A DNA stretch of 21,609 nucleotides, from positions 1 to 21,609 of IMG/VR virus record IMGVR_UViG_3300042988_001357; one strand, written 5' to 3'. Within the stretch, counting starts at the first letter, position 1. Each line of letters starts with the position of its first letter. A program made the position numbers and the translations under genes. The notes under the pieces were generated by a model. That model made no database searches, was not told the DNA's origin, and worked only from the letters and a program-made list of their open reading frames with translations. This document shows positions 19,138 to 21,609 of this stretch, one piece after another. The DNA comes from a virus.

Positions 19138-21405
19138 TCACTCCATCCAGTCTTCGTCGCGGGACTGCCAGTCCTTCTCCTCGTCTTCAGGGCTGGGCGG
19201 GCCTTCACCCGGAGCGCCCGGGGGCGGCATCTGCCCACCGGCCATGTCCTCCATGCCGGGGAACATGCCTCCGCCAGGGCCGCCCATGCCCATCTGCGCC
19301 TGCTGCTGGGCCATCTGCTTCTGCTCGTTGTCCACGCGCTGCCACTCGGCGTCCGGGTCGATGCCGAGGGACTTGGCGGCCTTCTCGACGGCCGTGCGCT
19401 GGCTCACCACGGGCTTCCCACCCGTGGCCGTGCTGAGGGTCTGAAGCTTGCCCGCGAGGTCGTCTGGCGTGTCCGGGAAGAACTCGGGCCACTTCACCTC
19501 CAGGAACCGCGCCTCACCCGGCACGTGGTCGCGCGCGACGGCGACCGGCTCGCCCTTGGAGCTGGGCTCCTGCATGACGCGAGGCGGGAGGTCGAAGACC
19601 ACCGTCACGACCACCCGGGCCTCGTCCGCCTTCGCCTCGCGGTCGGCGAGGATCATGTCGGCCTCGGTGGGCTCTGCTCCCGCGCCGCCCTCCAGCTCAT
19701 TCCCCGCGTCGTCCTCGGCGCCCATGTCGGCGCCCGCGCCCGCGGCAGCGGGGTCCTCCTCGTCCTCCGGGGGCATGTCCTCCTGCGCGTCGGGGTCGCC
19801 CACCGCCGGCACGGGGTCCTGATCCGCCTCCGGGTCCTCGGCGGACGGAGGCATGTCCTCCGGGTCCTCCGCCGTCACGTCCTCGACGTCCTCGCCCGCG
19901 TTGATGCGGCGCATCGCCTCCTTGAGCACGTCGTCGGGGCTGGGGCCCTTCTCGCGAGCGAGGAGCGCCTCCAGGGCAGACATCTGCTGCGTGGACTCGG
20001 CGTCCTCGCCGCCCATCTGCGGCGACGGCTGCCCCTCCAAGCCCTCCGCGAGGGACGTGGGCATCTGGGCAGCGGTGACCTTCTTGGCCGCGTCCACGAG
20101 GCGCTGGCAGTAACGAAGCTGCTGCTCGAAGAGCCGCGTCAGCCCGAGGCCGTACTGCTCCCGGATGACCGACGCCTTGGACGTCATCGGCCGGTAGATG
20201 GTGCGGAGGGCGACTGCGCTCATGCCCTGGGCAGCGACCTCGTTCGGGTCGGCCAAGATACACTGGGCGCTGTTGAGTACCTGCTTGGTGCTCTCCTGTA
20301 GGCGTGCGATGCCTACTTGGACAGACGTTCCTGCTAGTTCGAGGTACGTTGCGCTGCCACCTTTGCCTGTGATGATGGCACTGTCGCTACCTTTTTTGAC
20401 ACTCTGATTGGCTGCCCACTCGGCGATGTCCATGTTCAGCACGAGGGTCGGGTCGAGGTTGAGCCCGAGGGAGCGGCTGATGAGGCTGTTCAGCACGTCC
20501 AGCATCTCCATGCTGTCTTCGAGCCCGTCGTAGTCCGGCAGGCCGTCCGGGCTGTCGTTCGTGGGGATGTTCTGGATCCACACGAAGTGGCACTCCCGGT
20601 GCTCCGGCTCGATCTGGTCCTTCGCCTCCGTGTCGTGCCAGGAGATGTTCTCCTCGTCGATCTCCCACTCCGGCTCCTTGCCGTCCTCGTAGGGCACGAC
20701 CTTGAAGGGGATGTCGGCCACGTCCGTCCAGTCCCGGCGGTGCCAGAACCACTTGTCGATGACCTTCCGCTCGCGCTCGTCGAAGACCGGCTCCGTGAAC
20801 CGGTACACCTCGGTCACGTGGCGCGGGATGAGCTGGTCCCGGTCCTCCCACTCGTGCACGTAGAGGTGCTTCGCGTTGTGCACACGGCAGAAGGGGCGCC
20901 CGTGCTTGAAGCCCCAGGACATGCCCACGGTGCCGCAGGAGCCGCCCAGCGTGCGCGCGAGGATGAGGCGGGTGTGCATCCGCTGCGCCTGCGACAGCGC
21001 CTGCACGAAGGCCTCGGAGTCGGGGTCGCCGAACGCCAGAATCTCGGGGAAACCTCCCTCCAGGATGATCGCCGTGAAGCTGTTCACGATGAGCCGCCCC
21101 ACGCGGTAAGGGTCCGTGGGGCGACGCTGGCGCAGGGGGACGTGGAAGGGCGTCTTGTTCTGGCCGAGGTACGGGCGGTACGCGTTCGAGAACGCGAGGG
21201 AGGAACCGGAGCCCTGGCCCACCCAGTTGCCGTCGAAGTCCGCGGCCTTCCAGTTGTGGCTCGTGCCCTTGTAGATGCTCTCCCAGTAGTCGATCTGGCG
21301 GCAGCGCTCGCCGAACATGAAGTTCGCAGCGCTCCACTGGTTGTCGGCCAGGCCGTAGGCGCTGGAACCGGTGACCCTCATGGTGCCAGGGGCGAAGACG
21401 CTCAT
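19138..21405 (-). CDS. Phage portal protein (755 aa) with long acidic insertion
   Basis: The ATG at 21405 gives MSVFAPGTMRVTG. The sequence follows SPP1/Gp6-like portals: an N-terminal RQIDYWESIYKG and NPYRVGR-like region (PTDPYRVGRLIVNS near 96-109), FVWIQNIPTNDSPDGLPDYDGLEDSMEMLDVLNSLISRS near 274-312, then DSAIITGKGG, YLELAGTSVQVGIARLQESTKQ and a stem helix near 380-445. Residues about 449-597 are an acidic, Pro/Ala-rich, probably disordered insertion. After it a typical portal C-terminal part resumes (EVKWPEFFPDTPDDLAGKLQTLSTATGG near 636-663). The tail (700-755) is Gly/Met/Pro-rich. The dodecameric portal forms the DNA entry channel. At 755 residues it is longer than the usual roughly 450-550. 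Confidence 0.9.
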   Translation of the reverse strand: MSVFAPGTMRVTGSSAYGLADNQWSAANFMFGERCRQIDYWESIYKGTSHNWKAADFDGNWVGQGSGSSLAFSNAYRPYLGQNKTPFHVPLRQRRPTDPYRVGRLIVNSFTAIILEGGFPEILAFGDPDSEAFVQALSQAQRMHTRLILARTLGGSCGTVGMSWGFKHGRPFCRVHNAKHLYVHEWEDRDQLIPRHVTEVYRFTEPVFDERERKVIDKWFWHRRDWTDVADIPFKVVPYEDGKEPEWEIDEENISWHDTEAKDQIEPEHRECHFVWIQNIPTNDSPDGLPDYDGLEDSMEMLDVLNSLISRSLGLNLDPTLVLNMDIAEWAANQSVKKGSDSAIITGKGGSATYLELAGTSVQVGIARLQESTKQVLNSAQCILADPNEVAAQGMSAVALRTIYRPMTSKASVIREQYGLGLTRLFEQQLRYCQRLVDAAKKVTAAQMPTSLAEGLEGQPSPQMGGEDAESTQQMSALEALLAREKGPSPDDVLKEAMRRINAGEDVEDVTAEDPEDMPPSAEDPEADQDPVPAVGDPDAQEDMPPEDEEDPAAAGAGADMGAEDDAGNELEGGAGAEPTEADMILADREAKADEARVVVTVVFDLPPRVMQEPSSKGEPVAVARDHVPGEARFLEVKWPEFFPDTPDDLAGKLQTLSTATGGKPVVSQRTAVEKAAKSLGIDPDAEWQRVDNEQKQMAQQQAQMGMGGPGGGMFPGMEDMAGGQMPPPGAPGEGPPSPEDEEKDWQSRDEDWME

Positions 21406-21426
21406 GGCCGTACTTGTACCACGGCG

Positions 21427-21591
21427 TCAGCGCCGGATGACCACCGGAGGCATGTCCTCCTGCACCTTCGCGGCGGGCTTGCCCCTCTCCAGCTCCGGCA
21501 GGGCCTCCGTGAGGTCCACGGTCATGGGCGCTTCACGAGGTACCTTCGCCCGAGAGGAGCGCTTCTTGGCACGCTGAACCAGACGCGGCAT
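21427..21591 (-). CDS. Small basic protein or C-terminus of a longer gene (54 aa)
   Basis: An ATG at 21591 gives MPRLVQRAKKRSSRAKVPRE, then APMTVDLTEALPELERGKPA, ending in VVIRR. The N-terminal half is strongly basic. The frame is open upstream to the window edge and includes a GTG, so it could be the 3' end of a larger gene. It stops 21 bases before the portal start. In many phages the gene before the portal is a terminase subunit, but no terminase motif is visible here. Confidence 0.5.
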   Translation of the reverse strand: MPRLVQRAKKRSSRAKVPREAPMTVDLTEALPELERGKPAAKVQEDMPPVVIRR

Positions 21592-21609
21592 GCCGTATTG
21601 AGGCACTGA

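Noticed and set aside
18721-20301. Long open plus-strand frame of about 526 codons
   Set aside because: It lies opposite the portal and coiled-coil genes, and its composition is typical of a high-GC shadow frame.

Overview
The window looks like part of the head and tail gene region of a tailed double-stranded DNA phage or prophage (Caudoviricetes) with a high-GC host. The identifiable anchors are an SPP1/Mu-type portal protein, a MuF-like minor head protein, a scaffold-like coiled-coil protein, several virion or tail proteins, and a repeat-rich fibre or adhesin that runs off the left edge. No tRNA, rRNA, CRISPR array, integrase, transposase or terminase was seen. The host cannot be named. GC content, frequent GTG starts and apparently leaderless promoters would fit an actinobacterial or Deinococcus-like host, but this is inference.

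Almost every gene is on the minus strand, so transcription runs from right to left. Genes are packed tightly and many neighbours share 1 or 4 bases (ATGA, GTGA, TGATG or TAGTG), which implies translational coupling. Region 1 (about 15,600-21,600): a small basic protein, the portal, a coiled-coil protein, an Arg/Pro-rich protein, a one-helix membrane protein, the MuF-like protein, then a promoter and six small genes, one with a likely Cys3-His zinc site. Region 2 (11,858-15,588): two large, adjacent, paralogous proteins that share a short N-terminal basic motif and a C-terminal GNAT-like domain. Region 3 (10,640-11,861): a switch-like island. A HipB/Xre-type HTH gene faces two small plus-strand genes across a short intergenic region that holds a near-perfect 24-bp palindrome. 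The second plus-strand gene encodes a membrane protein with a ten-residue glutamine run.

Region 4 (9,399-10,619): two beta-rich, probably abundant virion proteins, closed by a strong intrinsic terminator. Region 5 (3,105-9,361): a glycan-modification cluster made of two FkbM methyltransferases, a TylF-like methyltransferase, two GT-A-like glycosyltransferases and a fused methyltransferase-glycosyltransferase-TPR protein, with the scaffold-like gene placed inside it. Region 6 (1-3,136): tail or virion surface proteins ending in the repeat-containing fibre.

The simplest reading is a virion assembly operon with a built-in set of enzymes that could decorate virion proteins with methylated sugars. 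It may also deliver or package the two GNAT-like proteins next to MuF. The most unusual parts are the paralogous GNAT-like pair, the six-gene sugar-modification cluster inside the structural genes, and the inverted regulatory island. No classical HK97-type major capsid protein could be recognised by eye. The 224-residue protein at 9,478-10,152 is a candidate for an abundant virion protein, but this is not proven.
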